From: Neolewinella xylanilytica
Lineage (GTDB): Bacteria; Bacteroidota; Bacteroidia; Chitinophagales; Saprospiraceae
Assembly (NCBI RefSeq): GCF_002934605.1
Contig: NZ_PTJC01000005.1
Span: 186,001-250,000, forward strand
DNA: 64,000 nt
Reading direction: 5' to 3'
Positions 9,207 through 16,464 of this stretch are shown here, piece by piece. The first letter of the stretch is position 1; every line of letters starts with the position of its first letter. The notes under the pieces were generated by a model, which saw only the letters and a list, made by a program, of their open reading frames with translations, did no database searches and was not told the origin of the DNA. The position numbers were made by a program, and so were the translations under genes.

Positions 9207-9636
9207 ATGGCCTATCATCTTACTACTTCCGTCCGTATCGCTACCTCTCCCGACCGGGTCTGGGAAGCGCTCACCGATTTCCCGCCCTACGCCGAATGGA
9301 ACCCCTTCATCCAACCTGCTGCGGGTAGCGCCGTGGTCGGGAACCAACTGGATCTGACGATTGCCGGCACCCGTTTTCGCCCACGCGTACTCGTCGCCGT
9401 ACCAGGGCGGGAACTGCGCTGGCTGGGCCGGCTGGGGATCAGGGGGCTTTTCGACGGGGAGCATTATTTCCTCCTGACCGCCAACGGGGATGGCTCCACC
9501 ACCCTCGGAGCAGGGCGAGCGCTTTTCGGGGCTGCTGGTACCCTTATTCCGCAATAAGCTGGCTACCGATACCCGTAGCGGATTCGAAGCCATGAACGAT
9601 GCCCTCCGCCGACGGGTGGAAAGGTCGCCGGCTTAG
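9207..9636 (+). pseudogene. SRPBCC (START-like) domain protein, frameshifted
   Basis: The first ~100 residues are a clear SRPBCC/polyketide-cyclase-like ligand-binding protein (ATSPDRVWEALTDFPPYAEW, then a DGEHYF strand). After TTL near base 9508 the frame ends prematurely at 9557, while the +2 frame continues with the expected family ending ERFSGLLVPLFRN and then GFEAMNDALRRRVE up to the stop at 9634-9636. One surplus G in CTCGGAGC restores the frame if removed. It is therefore a single-base frameshift, either a recent mutation or a sequencing error. The restored product would be about 142 residues, normal for the family. Its stop overlaps the stop of the convergent monooxygenase gene. Confidence 0.78.
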
Positions 9637-10916
9637 GAGTTGCCGAGTTCCCGCTCCAGCCGATGCATAAACGCATGGTAATGCACCTCAATCGTATGCC
9701 GCTTCGACCGCTGAAAGTCCCGCTCGATGCGGTCGCTGTCGGCTTCGGCTCGTTGCCGAAGGTCTTTGGGTAGGCGGTACGTTCCGGCCATGTAGGCGGC
9801 CGCCAATCGCGACTGCGCGTCGGCCAACGGCCAGATGGCCCCCTGGGGCTGAAAAAGACCAATGAAGAGCAGGGTAGGGTAGTCCGGGCGAAACATCCGC
9901 AGGTAAAGGGGAATGCGGTCGGCCCGTTCGTAGTCGATCAGGTTCTGGTCCAGGAACGGAAAGGTGATCCGGTAGCCGGTGGCGGCCACGATGGTGTCGT
10001 ATTCTGATTTCTTACCGTCGGTGAAGGTGACCCGCCGTCCCGTTATGTCGGCGATGCCCCGCCGGGGTTGCACCTTGCCGTGACGGATCTTGTAGAGCAA
10101 TTCCGAATTCAGGGTGGGGTGGGTGCTGGTCACCGGTACGGTAGGTGCTTCCAGCCCGTAGAGCCGGTAATCCCCGACCATCGCCTTCACCGTCAGTTTG
10201 CGGAGCGCGCGTTGCACGAATTTCGGAAAGTAACCGAGGCGCTCATTGAAGGTGTCCACGGGGCGGCCCAGGAAGAACTTCGGCAGGATGTAGTGCGGCC
10301 GGCGGATGCTGATGTCCGTCCGCGCGGCGACCCGGCTGATCTCCACCGCGCAGTCGCAGCCCGAGTTGCCGCCGCCGATGACCAGCACCCGTTCGCCGGC
10401 GAAGGACCGGTTGTGTTTGTAGGCGTGGCTGTGCAGGTAGCGGCCGGTAAAGGCGGACCGCACCTCCTCCGGGTGGCGCGGGGCGTGGTGGTGGCCGTTG
10501 GCCGTCAGCAGGAAGTCGAAGACCTCCGGGTCTCCCGCGTCGGTGGCGATTTGCCACCGGCCGTCGGCGAGCAGCCGGGCTTCGGTCACCCGCGTGCGAA
10601 AACGAATGTGCGGACGTAAACGGAAGCGGTCCGCATAGGCGCGGAAGTAGCGGAGTACCTGATCGTGGCTCGGATAATCGGGGTATGCCTCCGGCATGGG
10701 GAAATCCAGGTAGGCGCTCATCGACCTGCTGCTGATCAGGTGCGTCGTTTCGCAGACGCTGCTGTGGCCGGGCTGCTCGGAATAGATCCAGTTTCCCCCG
10801 ATGTCATCGTTCGCTTCGAAGCACACCACGTCCAGGCCACGGGCGAGGCAGTTCTTCACCGCCGCCAGCCCCGAACAACCCGCCCCGACGACGGCCACCC
10901 TGATCACTCGGTCCAT
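9633..10916 (-). CDS. Flavin-containing monooxygenase (FMO type)
   Basis: A 427-residue NADPH- and FAD-dependent oxygenase that would oxygenate a nucleophilic N or S atom, or act as a Baeyer-Villiger enzyme, on a small substrate. The FAD-binding glycine motif (VAVVGAGCSGLAA, residues 6-18), the FMO signature FTGRYLHSHAY, the NADPH-binding VLVIGGGNSG and a late ATGYRI motif are all present and in order. The ATG at 10916 was chosen because the 68 in-frame codons before it overlap the LysE gene and look non-coding. It lies 19 bases after the LysE stop and probably belongs to the same transcript as bcp and the exporter. Confidence 0.9.
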   Translation of the reverse strand: MDRVIRVAVVGAGCSGLAAVKNCLARGLDVVCFEANDDIGGNWIYSEQPGHSSVCETTHLISSRSMSAYLDFPMPEAYPDYPSHDQVLRYFRAYADRFRLRPHIRFRTRVTEARLLADGRWQIATDAGDPEVFDFLLTANGHHHAPRHPEEVRSAFTGRYLHSHAYKHNRSFAGERVLVIGGGNSGCDCAVEISRVAARTDISIRRPHYILPKFFLGRPVDTFNERLGYFPKFVQRALRKLTVKAMVGDYRLYGLEAPTVPVTSTHPTLNSELLYKIRHGKVQPRRGIADITGRRVTFTDGKKSEYDTIVAATGYRITFPFLDQNLIDYERADRIPLYLRMFRPDYPTLLFIGLFQPQGAIWPLADAQSRLAAAYMAGTYRLPKDLRQRAEADSDRIERDFQRSKRHTIEVHYHAFMHRLERELGNS

Positions 10917-10935
10917 GCCCCCAAGATAGGGACCG

Positions 10936-11562
10936 CTAAAACCAAACCCGCACCGCCAACAACAGCCCGAACAAACCCAACGCCACCGCCCCCGCCCGCT
11001 GCGCCCGCAGCATCGTCGCCGGCCGTAGCAAGGCGCGGATTTTCCTGGCACCCAGCACCTTGCATGAATCGGCGATGATGATCGTAACCATAATACCGCC
11101 GTATACCGCCATGGCTTCATAGGCGTATAAATGCCGGTTGTGTACCTGTGTCACGACGAAGGTCGACCAAAAGAAGGTGGTGAAGGGATTGAAGGTGTTC
11201 AGCGCGAACCCCTGGGCCCAGGCACTCAGCAACCCCCGTCGGGAAGGCAAAATTCGCTTGGCTTTCAGATTGGGTGGGTCGCGGTACCACATCACGATGC
11301 CGACTCCGATGAGCAGGATAGATCCGATGGTGCCGAAGATTTCGTGGAGGTACTCGTAGTCGAGCAGGCGTTCGAGCCCCTCCAACCCGAAGTGGGAAAG
11401 CGAAATGTAGAGGACATCGCTGGTCCAGATACCCAGGGCGGCGGCGAAACTCGCCAACGTACCCCGGCGTAGGCTCAGTTGAACCAGCAGCACCACCAGT
11501 GGTCCTACCAGCAGGGAGAGCACCAGCCCGGCGCGTATTCCTTCCCAGACGTATCCCAGCAT
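10936..11562 (-). CDS. LysE/RhtB-family translocator
   Basis: A 208-residue inner-membrane protein with about six hydrophobic helices, of the LysE superfamily that exports amino acids and related small molecules. The N-terminus GIRAGLVLSLLVGPLVVLL and the central TFFWSTFVVTQ segment (the usual NP-containing loop appears as ALNTFNPFTTFFW) are typical. The ATG follows directly on the bcp stop (TAAATG), and the FMO gene follows 19 bases later. The substrate is unknown. An exporter beside a peroxiredoxin and a monooxygenase could hint at handling of an oxidised metabolite, but that is only contextual. Confidence 0.88.
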   Translation of the reverse strand: MLGYVWEGIRAGLVLSLLVGPLVVLLVQLSLRRGTLASFAAALGIWTSDVLYISLSHFGLEGLERLLDYEYLHEIFGTIGSILLIGVGIVMWYRDPPNLKAKRILPSRRGLLSAWAQGFALNTFNPFTTFFWSTFVVTQVHNRHLYAYEAMAVYGGIMVTIIIADSCKVLGARKIRALLRPATMLRAQRAGAVALGLFGLLLAVRVWF

Positions 11563-12021
11563 TTAAACCGTTTCGAGTAGCTGGGCGGCGTGGGTCTTCG
11601 TCTGTACCTTGGTGATCACGCGCTCGATCTTGCCCCGTTCGTCGATGACGAAGGTGGTCCGGTGTACGCCGTCGTATTCCCGGCCCATGAATTTCTTGGG
11701 TCCCCACACGCCGAAAGCGTCCATGATCTCGTGGTTCTCGTCTGCCACCAGCGGCATCGGGAGGTCATACTTATCGATGAACTTCAGGTGTTTCTTCGGG
11801 CTGTCGGGGCTTATCCCCAGTAGTTCGAACCCTTGTTTCCGGAGATCGCCGTAGTGATCGCGCAGACTACAGGCCGCGGCGGTGCAGCCGGGGGTGTCGT
11901 CCTTGGGATAAAAGAAGACGATCAGTTTCTTTCCGGCGTAGTCGGAGAGCGAAACGGTCGATCCGTCCTGAAGGGTACCGGTAAAGGCGGGGGCTTGGTC
12001 GCCTGCTTGCAGTGTGGTCAT
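11563..12021 (-). CDS. bcp: Thiol peroxidase Bcp (atypical 2-Cys peroxiredoxin)
   Basis: Reduces hydrogen peroxide and organic hydroperoxides with electrons from thioredoxin. The 152-residue length is standard. The peroxidatic cysteine C46 lies in DDTPGCTAAAC, and C51 five residues later is the resolving cysteine typical of the Bcp/PrxQ group. The later VWGPKKFMGREYDGVHRTTF stretch is also characteristic. It is the first gene of a tight minus-strand chain with the LysE exporter and the monooxygenase. A small membrane-protein gene diverges from it, so the short region 12022-12074 should hold its promoter. Confidence 0.96.
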   Translation of the reverse strand: MTTLQAGDQAPAFTGTLQDGSTVSLSDYAGKKLIVFFYPKDDTPGCTAAACSLRDHYGDLRKQGFELLGISPDSPKKHLKFIDKYDLPMPLVADENHEIMDAFGVWGPKKFMGREYDGVHRTTFVIDERGKIERVITKVQTKTHAAQLLETV

Positions 12022-12074
12022 ACGGATTGAAACAAGGCCCCTCCCGTGGGGTTCAGAAGGGAAAAGCCCCAGCC

Positions 12075-12284
12075 GTGCCTTATCAATTCGCCCTCATTCT
12101 GCTCGTACTCATTCTCGTCGGCGTACTCATCTACCGGCCCATCATGAAACTGGCGCGACGGGATATGGCGGCGCGGACGGCGGCCGGGCTCAGCAATTCC
12201 GTCGTATACGCTATTCTACTGCTCCCGGTGATCGGACCGGTGTTTTATCTCCTGGTGCGCCGGGCGATGTTGCCCAAAGAGTGA
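12075..12284 (+). CDS. Small two-helix membrane protein (PLDc_N-like)
   Basis: A predicted 69-residue protein with two hydrophobic helices (FALILLVLILVGVLIYRPIM near 5-24, and VVYAILLLPVIGPVFYLLV near 42-60) and little else. The second helix, with its PVIGPVFYLL pattern followed by basic residues, resembles the phospholipase D N-terminal-type membrane segment found in many small bacterial proteins. I place the start at the GTG at 12075; a longer frame from 12012 would overlap the bcp start. The gene could be real, but its size makes this uncertain and no function is assignable. Confidence 0.5.
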   Translation: MPYQFALILLVLILVGVLIYRPIMKLARRDMAARTAAGLSNSVVYAILLLPVIGPVFYLLVRRAMLPKE

Positions 12285-12308
12285 GTGGAGGAGCCTCCAG
12301 TAGTTGAT

Positions 12309-12326
12309 GGCGCCGGAGCGCGGGAG
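12309..12326 (+). repeat. Dispersed GC-rich palindromic word (GCGCCGGAGCGC family)
   Basis: One copy of a short motif, GGCGCCGGAGCGCGGGAG, that recurs across the window, mostly between genes. Other copies or close variants are at 26293-26308, 32312-32330, 42248-42264, 46871-46889, 47656-47675 (reverse), 50415-50434, 61736-61755 (reverse) and 63241-63258. Two lie inside genes, at 14395-14413 (sulfatase) and 20100-20115 (gatA). The core GCGC-CGGA/CGGG-GCGC can form a tiny stem. The recurrence far exceeds chance for an 18-base word in 64 kb. Confidence 0.65.
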
Positions 12327-12366
12327 CCGGTACCAACCGGCAAAAAGCAATACTTTGTCGCAAATT

Positions 12367-13263
12367 ATGACCATGAAATTCGGGATAGACCTCGGCGGGA
12401 CCAAAATTGAAGGCGTCGTAATGGACGATCGGGGAGCCGTCGTCGAACGCAGGCGCATCCCTACCGAGCGGGAAAAAGGGTACGACCACATCATCGGCGG
12501 CATCAAACGGGTAGTCGATCAGCTGGAGGAGGTCACGGGTGTCACCGCCGAACGGGTCGGAGTGGGCACCCCCGGTACCATCGACCCGCCCACCGGCCTG
12601 ATGAAGAATAGCAATACCGTGGTCCTCAACGGCAAACCGCTCGGTCGCGATCTCGAGAAACTGCTGGGAAAATCCGTCACCCTCGCCAACGACGCCAACT
12701 GCTTCGCGGTGGCCGAAACGCTGATGGGCTGCGTGCCGGAGGAAGCACCGGATGCGAAGGTGGTCTTCGGCGTCATTCTCGGTACGGGCACCGGAGGGGG
12801 AGTCGTCGTCAACCAAAAGATCGTTGCGGGTGCCCAGGGCATCGGTGGCGAATGGGGACACACCTTCCTGGATCACTCCGGCGGCTACTGCTACTGCGGC
12901 CGGGTAGGCTGTACGGAGCAGATCATTGCCGGCCCGGCCCTCGAACGGTACTACCTGCGCATGAGCGGCCACAAATTAAGCATGCGGGATATCGTTCCCC
13001 GCCACCGTGGCGGCAACGACCCGGCCGCAACGCGGACGATCGATCGCTTTTTGCACTTCTTCGCCAAGGGCATCGCCAACATCATCAACGTCCTGGATCC
13101 CGACGTCGTCGTGCTGGGTGGCGGCCTCGGCAACATCGACGAACTGTACGACCGAGGCGTGCCCCAGGTGGTGGACCACCTCTTCAATCCGCGGCGGGAC
13201 ACGAAGTTTCTCAAGCCAAAACTGGGCGACTCGGCCGGCGTCTTCGGGGCGGCGCTGCTCTAG
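12367..13263 (+). CDS. ROK-family sugar kinase (glucokinase/fructokinase type)
   Basis: An ATP-dependent sugar kinase of the ROK family, 298 residues. The N-terminal phosphate-binding motif FGIDLGGTKIEGVVMD, the ILGTGTGGGVVV motif, the sugar-binding GGEWGH motif and the zinc-binding ROK signature CYCGRVGCTEQ are all intact. There is no N-terminal helix-turn-helix, so it is a kinase rather than a repressor. The exact sugar (glucose, fructose or an amino sugar) cannot be told. The start is ATG 12367 or ATG 12373; the longer in-frame extension back to 12304 covers a dispersed repeat and is rejected. Immediately after the stop begins an array of mini-hairpins. Confidence 0.93.
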   Translation: MTMKFGIDLGGTKIEGVVMDDRGAVVERRRIPTEREKGYDHIIGGIKRVVDQLEEVTGVTAERVGVGTPGTIDPPTGLMKNSNTVVLNGKPLGRDLEKLLGKSVTLANDANCFAVAETLMGCVPEEAPDAKVVFGVILGTGTGGGVVVNQKIVAGAQGIGGEWGHTFLDHSGGYCYCGRVGCTEQIIAGPALERYYLRMSGHKLSMRDIVPRHRGGNDPAATRTIDRFLHFFAKGIANIINVLDPDVVVLGGGLGNIDELYDRGVPQVVDHLFNPRRDTKFLKPKLGDSAGVFGAALL

Positions 13264-13362
13264 TACAACGCTGTCTCCGACAGCGCCAGTACAAAGCTGT
13301 CTCTGACAGCGAAGTACGACGCTGTTTCCAACAGCGAGGTAGGAAGCTCTTTCCAAGAGCGA
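13264..13362 (+). repeat. Mini-hairpin array 1 (four units, 25-26 bp period)
   Basis: Four short perfect hairpins start at 13270, 13296, 13321 and 13346. Each has a 5-bp stem and 5-base loop: GCTGT-CTCCG-ACAGC, GCTGT-CTCTG-ACAGC, GCTGT-TTCCA-ACAGC and GCTCT-TTCCA-AGAGC. The linkers share AGTAC-A or AGGAA-like words. In the fourth unit both stem arms changed together (GCTCT/AGAGC), so pairing rather than primary sequence is conserved. The array starts one base after the ROK kinase stop codon. A reverse-oriented relative with the same period lies at 15872-15963. No terminator-type T-run follows. Confidence 0.85.
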
Positions 13363-13463
13363 ACCCGCCGAAAATACGATCCCACCACGTAAACACCCTA
13401 CTACACCATCCCGCCCCCAACAAAGCCCCCCCGCCCCAGGTTGCACCAGAAAATAAAGCAACC

Positions 13464-13913
13464 ATGGCCGACCAAGAAAAACCCAAGATCCCCTACTGGC
13501 ACGTCTACACCGACAAAGACGGCACCAGCAAGCAAAAGAAAGAGTACCTCACCGACTTCCAATTGGAGAGCATGGGCGGCGACTCCGACAAGCAGTGGAA
13601 CAATAAGCTCACGAAGGGCGCCACCCAGATCATCTTCAGTGAGCTCCCCGCCGGCTTCGACGGCGACTGGCACGAGAACCCCGCCCCCCAGTGGATCATC
13701 CCCCTCAGCGGCGGCTGGTGGGTAGAGACCATGGACGGCACCCGCGTCGAGATGCGGGAAGGCGAACTCAGCTTCGGCGCCGACCAGGGTACCACCGACG
13801 AGAAAGGCCACAAGTCCGGCCCCCTCGACGGTAAGCCCTGCAAGATGATGATCATCCAGCATAAGGATAAGAAGGAGCTGGAAGGCGGTAAGGTGGCACC
13901 GCACGCGCTGTAG
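13464..13913 (+). CDS. Cupin-domain protein
   Basis: A 149-residue protein with a single cupin-like beta barrel. The central stretch WHENPAPQWIIPLSGGWWVE resembles cupin motif 1, with DGTRVEMREGELSFGADQ after it as the next strands. The metal-binding histidines are only partly kept, so enzymatic activity is uncertain and it may be a binding protein. The start ATG at 13464 was chosen although the frame is open further upstream, because that part overlaps the ROK kinase in another frame. Codons are very rich in C and G at third positions. A dispersed repeat element follows directly after the stop. Confidence 0.78.
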   Translation: MADQEKPKIPYWHVYTDKDGTSKQKKEYLTDFQLESMGGDSDKQWNNKLTKGATQIIFSELPAGFDGDWHENPAPQWIIPLSGGWWVETMDGTRVEMREGELSFGADQGTTDEKGHKSGPLDGKPCKMMIIQHKDKKELEGGKVAPHAL

Positions 13914-13925
13914 AGGTGGTGGCTC

Positions 13926-14045
13926 CTGGTCCGCCGAGCGGTAGCTCGTCTGCCCAGGAGACTCATAGCGGCCACGGTCAAAGGTGCCGGTTAGGTTGAT
14001 CCGTGGGCGGACGAACTCCGTTGCACTGCGTTCGGCAGACCACTA
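13926..14045 (-). repeat. Dispersed two-armed repeat element, copy 1
   Basis: A block of about 120 bases that reappears, reversed, at 30269-30426. Read on the minus strand it begins AGTGGTCTGCCGAACG, passes through GTTCGTCCGCCCACGG, then a variable middle, then CTGGGCAGACGAGCT and CGCTCGGCGGACCAG. The two ends are each imperfect palindromes and also resemble each other, so it could fold as two hairpins. The middle 60 bases differ between the two copies while the ends are kept, which is what a structured or mobile non-autonomous element would show. No open frame spans it. Confidence 0.7.
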
Positions 14046-14151
14046 ATGGTGGCTCCAGGTCCGAACGCACCCGAGCGCAGCGAGGGGTAGAAACCCCTAT
14101 ACGGAGTCAATAAACAAAGGGGCAGGGCGCCATCCAGGTACCGGGAATATC

Positions 14152-15726
14152 TTACGATCCACTTCCCCACCAATCCGCGTTCGGCAACCAGTTATCCCGG
14201 AAGATTTCCCGGCGTTGATGTTCCAATCTGCGCAGCACGGTGTCTTGGTAGAATTTCTCCATCCGTCGAAAGCGGGCCGGGTCATACTCCGGATCGGGGC
14301 GGGGGTAGCGAGCGTCGCGCGATTGCAGGTAAGCGAGCAACTGACGGCGAAGGTCCCCGACCAGATCGGGCCGACGGATGGCGAGGTCCTCCTTCTCCTG
14401 CGCTCCGGCGCCCAAATCGTACAGTTCGTCGTGGTCGTCCTCCCAGTAGTGGATGAGCTTCCATTCGCCGCGGCGAATCACCGAGCTGGGATCGCCGCCC
14501 TGGTTGCCGTAATGGGGGTAATGCCAGAAGAGGGCCCGCTCGGCCAGGGTGTCGCCGCGCAGCAGAGGGGCCAGGTCGATGCCCTCGATTTCCTGGGTAG
14601 GTTTTGTATTGAGTCCGGCCAGGGACACGAGGGTAGGGTAGAGATCGGCCCCGGTGACCGGCGTTTCGACCGTCCGGTCCACGAAGCGATCCCCCGGCCG
14701 GATGATGAGCGGCTCGCGGATGCCGCCCTCCCACTGGTAGCCCTTGCCGCCGCGGAGGGGCAGGTTGCTGGTGGCGTAGGCGTCCCCGCTGGCTACGCCG
14801 CCGTTGTCGCTGGTGAATACGACGATGGTGTTATCTGCCAGGCCGAGGCTGTCGAGGGTGCGGAGTACCGTGCCGACGGCTTCGTCCATGGTAGCGACCA
14901 TACCGGCATAGAGCGGATTATCCTGCACCATACGAACGGGAAACCGGCGTTCCATTTCGAAGGCCTGATCCGCCATGCCGCCCTCCACGGCTTTATTGCG
15001 GTAGTAGCGCCAGCGTTCCTCGGTCGTCTGCAGGGGGGCATGGACGGCGTAGAAGCTCAACATCGCGAAGAAGGCCGAGTCCTGGTTGGCCGCGATGAAG
15101 TCGGCCGTCTCTCGCCCGAGCCGCAGGGTCAGGCTCTCCCCGTCGGGACCATCTTCCATTTCCGGATTTTCGTAGGGCGCGAAGAAGCCACCCGGGGGCG
15201 AGCCGCGGTGGTGCCCGCCGACGTTGAGGTCGAAGCCGTGGTCGGTCGGCAGGCTGCCCGCGCCGCCCAGGTGCCATTTGCCGGCGAAGAAGGTGCGGTA
15301 GCCGCCGGCCTGGAAGACCTCGGCGAGGGTGGTAGCTTCCGCCGGTAAAGCCCGGACGTAGTCGGGCGGCAGGTGGGTCGTATGGCGGTTGCTTCTCCGC
15401 CAGTCTTCGCCGGCCCAGGCCCCGATCCAGTCGGTGATGCCGTGGGTGGCCGTGTACTGCCCTAGCATGATGGTGGCCCGCGACGGACTGCACACCCGGC
15501 TCCCCGCATAAGCCTGGTCGAAGACGATGCCGGTGGCCGCCAGGCGGTCCAGATTCGGGGTTTCGTAGAAGGTGGAGCCGGTGTAGCCTAGATCGTGCTT
15601 GCCGAGGTCGTCGGCTAGGATGAGGACCACGTTCGGGGGCTTTGGCGTAGGCGACGCTTCTTGTCCTCGGTCGATGCCACAGCCTAGTAGGCAGACGGTA
15701 AGGAGGGACAGGGAAAAACGATGCAT
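14152..15726 (-). CDS. Sulfatase (arylsulfatase A-like), lipoprotein
   Basis: A 524-residue secreted hydrolase that would remove sulfate esters, probably from sulfated polysaccharides or glycans in a marine setting. The catalytic cysteine C79 lies in CSPSRA, the formylglycine-forming motif, and metal ligands D39 and D40 are in LILADDLG. DNGG and KWHLGG motifs also fit the family. The N-terminus MHRFSLSLLTVCLLGCG is a lipoprotein signal with lipidated C16, so the enzyme should sit on the envelope. I chose ATG 15726; the longer frame reading to 15786 adds residues before the signal peptide. A formylglycine-generating enzyme must be encoded outside this window. Confidence 0.93.
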   Translation of the reverse strand: MHRFSLSLLTVCLLGCGIDRGQEASPTPKPPNVVLILADDLGKHDLGYTGSTFYETPNLDRLAATGIVFDQAYAGSRVCSPSRATIMLGQYTATHGITDWIGAWAGEDWRRSNRHTTHLPPDYVRALPAEATTLAEVFQAGGYRTFFAGKWHLGGAGSLPTDHGFDLNVGGHHRGSPPGGFFAPYENPEMEDGPDGESLTLRLGRETADFIAANQDSAFFAMLSFYAVHAPLQTTEERWRYYRNKAVEGGMADQAFEMERRFPVRMVQDNPLYAGMVATMDEAVGTVLRTLDSLGLADNTIVVFTSDNGGVASGDAYATSNLPLRGGKGYQWEGGIREPLIIRPGDRFVDRTVETPVTGADLYPTLVSLAGLNTKPTQEIEGIDLAPLLRGDTLAERALFWHYPHYGNQGGDPSSVIRRGEWKLIHYWEDDHDELYDLGAGAQEKEDLAIRRPDLVGDLRRQLLAYLQSRDARYPRPDPEYDPARFRRMEKFYQDTVLRRLEHQRREIFRDNWLPNADWWGSGS

Positions 15727-15871
15727 ACGGATCGACTTACAAGCGGCGGAACTGACCGGACTAATGTACCTAATTGGAAGGGCCAATCCGGTAAGTAATT
15801 TGTCTTGGGCGAAGCCGATCGGTGGTAAAAAAGGGGCGAGATGTTTCTCGGTCTGAGGCCTCGATTACATC

Positions 15872-15963
15872 GCGGTCGGAGACCGCTTTGTACTGCCGCT
15901 GCCGGAGGCAGCATCTTACTGCGCTGCCGGAGGCAGCGTCCTACTCCCGCGGTCGGAGACCGC
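15872..15963 (-). repeat. Mini-hairpin array 2 (four units, 25-26 bp period)
   Basis: Four hairpins start at 15872, 15898, 15923 and 15949. Read on the minus strand they are GCGGT-CTCCG-ACCGC, GCTGC-CTCCG-GCAGC (twice) and GCGGT-CTCCG-ACCGC, joined by linkers such as AGTAGGAT and AGTAAGAT. Loop CTCCG, 5-bp stems, linker words and period all equal those of the array at 13264-13362, but the stem sequence differs with both arms changed together. The array lies between the rnpB terminator and the sulfatase start, and a degenerate fifth unit may extend toward 15845. No coding frame is convincing here. Confidence 0.85.
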
Positions 15964-15976
15964 ATCCTACTAAACG

Positions 15977-16004
15977 GCCCCACCCTCCGAGGAAGATGGG
16001 GCCG
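15977..16004 (-). terminator. Probable intrinsic terminator of rnpB
   Basis: Just beyond the 3' end of RNase P RNA the minus strand reads GGCCCCA, a loop of about 13 bases, then TGGGGCC, followed by GTTTAG. The 7-bp GC stem is perfect; the T-run is weak. Position directly after rnpB makes termination the likely role. Confidence 0.6.
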
Positions 16005-16425
16005 AAGTTGACCGTTCCGGTAAGCCGGGTTCTGTCGGTCCTCCCGATAGCTATCGGGAGGACGCTCCACCATTTATCTAGGCCGCCGGTTGCCCGACGG
16101 CTCGATCTACCTACCCGCAGCGCTGGGGTTCGACCGGGCCGGCCGCATCCCCGGAGGGAACGCACTGCTGTTTGGTATTTCAACCCACGGGGTTTACCTC
16201 CATCCGACATTGCTGCCGGAAGGCGTGGGCTCTTACCCCACGGTTTCACCCTGGCCCTCTCCCGATAGCTATCGGGAAGGGGTGGTTTGCTTTCTGTTGC
16301 ACTTTCCGTACCCCGTCAGTCTCCCGACGGGGCCCCGGCCGTTAGCCGGCGTGGTGCCCTGCGTTGCCCGGACTTTCCTCTTGCCCCGATAGCTATCGGG
16401 GCAAGCGGTGGAGTGGACGGTCAGG
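16005..16425 (-). ncRNA. rnpB: RNase P RNA (type A)
   Basis: The catalytic RNA that trims the 5' leaders of tRNA precursors. On the minus strand the conserved P4 5' segment GAGGAAAGTCCGGGCAACGC (near 16360-16382) and the 3' segments GGCCTAGATAAATGG and ACAGAACCCGGCTTAC (near 16020-16085) are unmistakable, with AGTGCAACAGAAAGCAAACC, GGGTGAAACCGTGGGGTAAG and AACCCCGTGGG-like parts between. The outer ends pair as P1 (GACCGT with ACGGTC), which sets the boundaries to within a few bases. Three peripheral helices each contain the same perfect palindrome CCCGATAGCTATCGGG (16043-16063, 16258-16278, 16384-16404). The gene diverges from the carotenoid desaturase only about 40 bases away. Confidence 0.96.
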
Positions 16426-16464
16426 GAATATAAACCCTTCAGCCGCCGCGGGGTTGTTGACGCT

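Noticed and set aside
13264-13362. CRISPR array
   Set aside because: Linkers are only 10-11 bases and similar to one another, and each repeat is a 15-base hairpin.
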